From Pelagibacteraceae bacterium AG-422-B15 (GTDB taxonomy: Bacteria > Pseudomonadota > Alphaproteobacteria > Pelagibacterales > AG-422-B15), in NCBI GenBank assembly GCA_905182345.1, contig CAJJBG010000027.1, forward strand, positions 1 through 38,476: a DNA stretch of 38,476 bases. Reading direction: 5' to 3'. The notes under the pieces were generated by a model. That model was not told where the DNA came from. It saw only the letters and a program-made list of their open reading frames with translations, and did not search any database. Position 1 is the first letter of the stretch, and each line of letters begins with the position of its first letter. This document shows positions 38,023 through 38,476 of this stretch, piece by piece. Position numbers and translations under genes: made by a program.

Positions 38023-38476
38023 ATGGCGTTAAAAATAAGATTAGCAAGGGCAGGTTCAAAAAAAAGGCCCTTTTATAAAGTAGTGATTGCTGATTCAAGA
38101 AGTCCACGGGATGGAAAATTTATTGAAAAAGTTGGTCATTTTAATCCACTTTTACCTAAAGATAATCCAGATAGATTGAATTTGGATTTAGAAAAAATAA
38201 AAGAATGGATTGGCAAAGGTGCTAAACCAACTGAAAAATTAGAGAGGTTTTTAGGCGAAGCAAATGTTGTTCCTATGCCAACTCAAAAAAATAATCCTAA
38301 GAAAGCCCTACCAAAGAAAAAAGCTCAAGAACGTTTAGCTGCTTTAAAAGAAGCTGAAGAACAAGCGGCAGCTCCAGTAGAAGCTCCAGTAGAAGCTCCA
38401 GTAGAAGCTCCAGTAGAAGCTCCAGTAGAAGCTCCAGTAGAAGCTCCAGTAGAAGCTCCAGTAGAAGCTCCAGTAG
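38023..38476 (+). CDS. rpsP: 30S ribosomal protein S16, truncated at window end, with APVE-repeat C-terminal extension
   Basis: [84 protein letters not shown] upstream. Confidence 0.95.
   Translation, partial: MALKIRLARAGSKKRPFYKVVIADSRSPRDGKFIEKVGHFNPLLPKDNPDRLNLDLEKIKEWIGKGAKPTEKLERFLGEANVVPMPTQKNNPKKALPKKKAQERLAALKEAEEQAAAPVEAPVEAPVEAPVEAPVEAPVEAPVEAPVEAPV
38371..38476 (+). repeat. 12-bp perfect tandem repeat GCTCCAGTAGAA (8 full copies plus 10 nt, runs off window end)
   Basis: Direct reading; in frame with rpsP, encodes (Ala-Pro-Val-Glu)n. Confidence 0.98.

Noticed and set aside
38371-38476. Repeat array as a CRISPR
   Set aside because: 12-bp contiguous repeats without spacers, in frame within rpsP; a coding tandem repeat.

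Overview
AT-rich, gene-dense window that looks like a streamlined alphaproteobacterial chromosome segment. This is inferred from gene order (acnA-ccmABCDEFGH ... ftsY-dapF-ffh-rpsP), IalB, DUF2794 and short or overlapping gene junctions. Most of it is housekeeping: EVE protein, gpsA, tsaD, hemC/hemD, folD, rlmN, argG, htpG, acnA, a full cytochrome c maturation operon, ftsY, dapF, ffh and the start of rpsP. The accessory content lies in four places. (i) A DUF1302-DUF1329-YCF48-like envelope operon has no RND/MMPL pump beside it in this window. (ii) An intimin/invasin-type inverse autotransporter barrel ends right after the barrel and is followed 4 nt later by an orphan secreted Cys/Thr-rich protein. 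(iii) A PagL-like lipid A deacylase is paired with a small secreted protein. (iv) The divergent dapF/ffh intergenic region carries a promoter and a compact set of hairpins with mutually exclusive pairings that does not match SRP RNA by eye. The window ends inside a perfect 12-bp (APVE) tandem repeat in rpsP. No tRNA, rRNA, CRISPR array, transposase or phage gene was recognised. All calls are by eye from the sequence and ORF translations; no searches were run.
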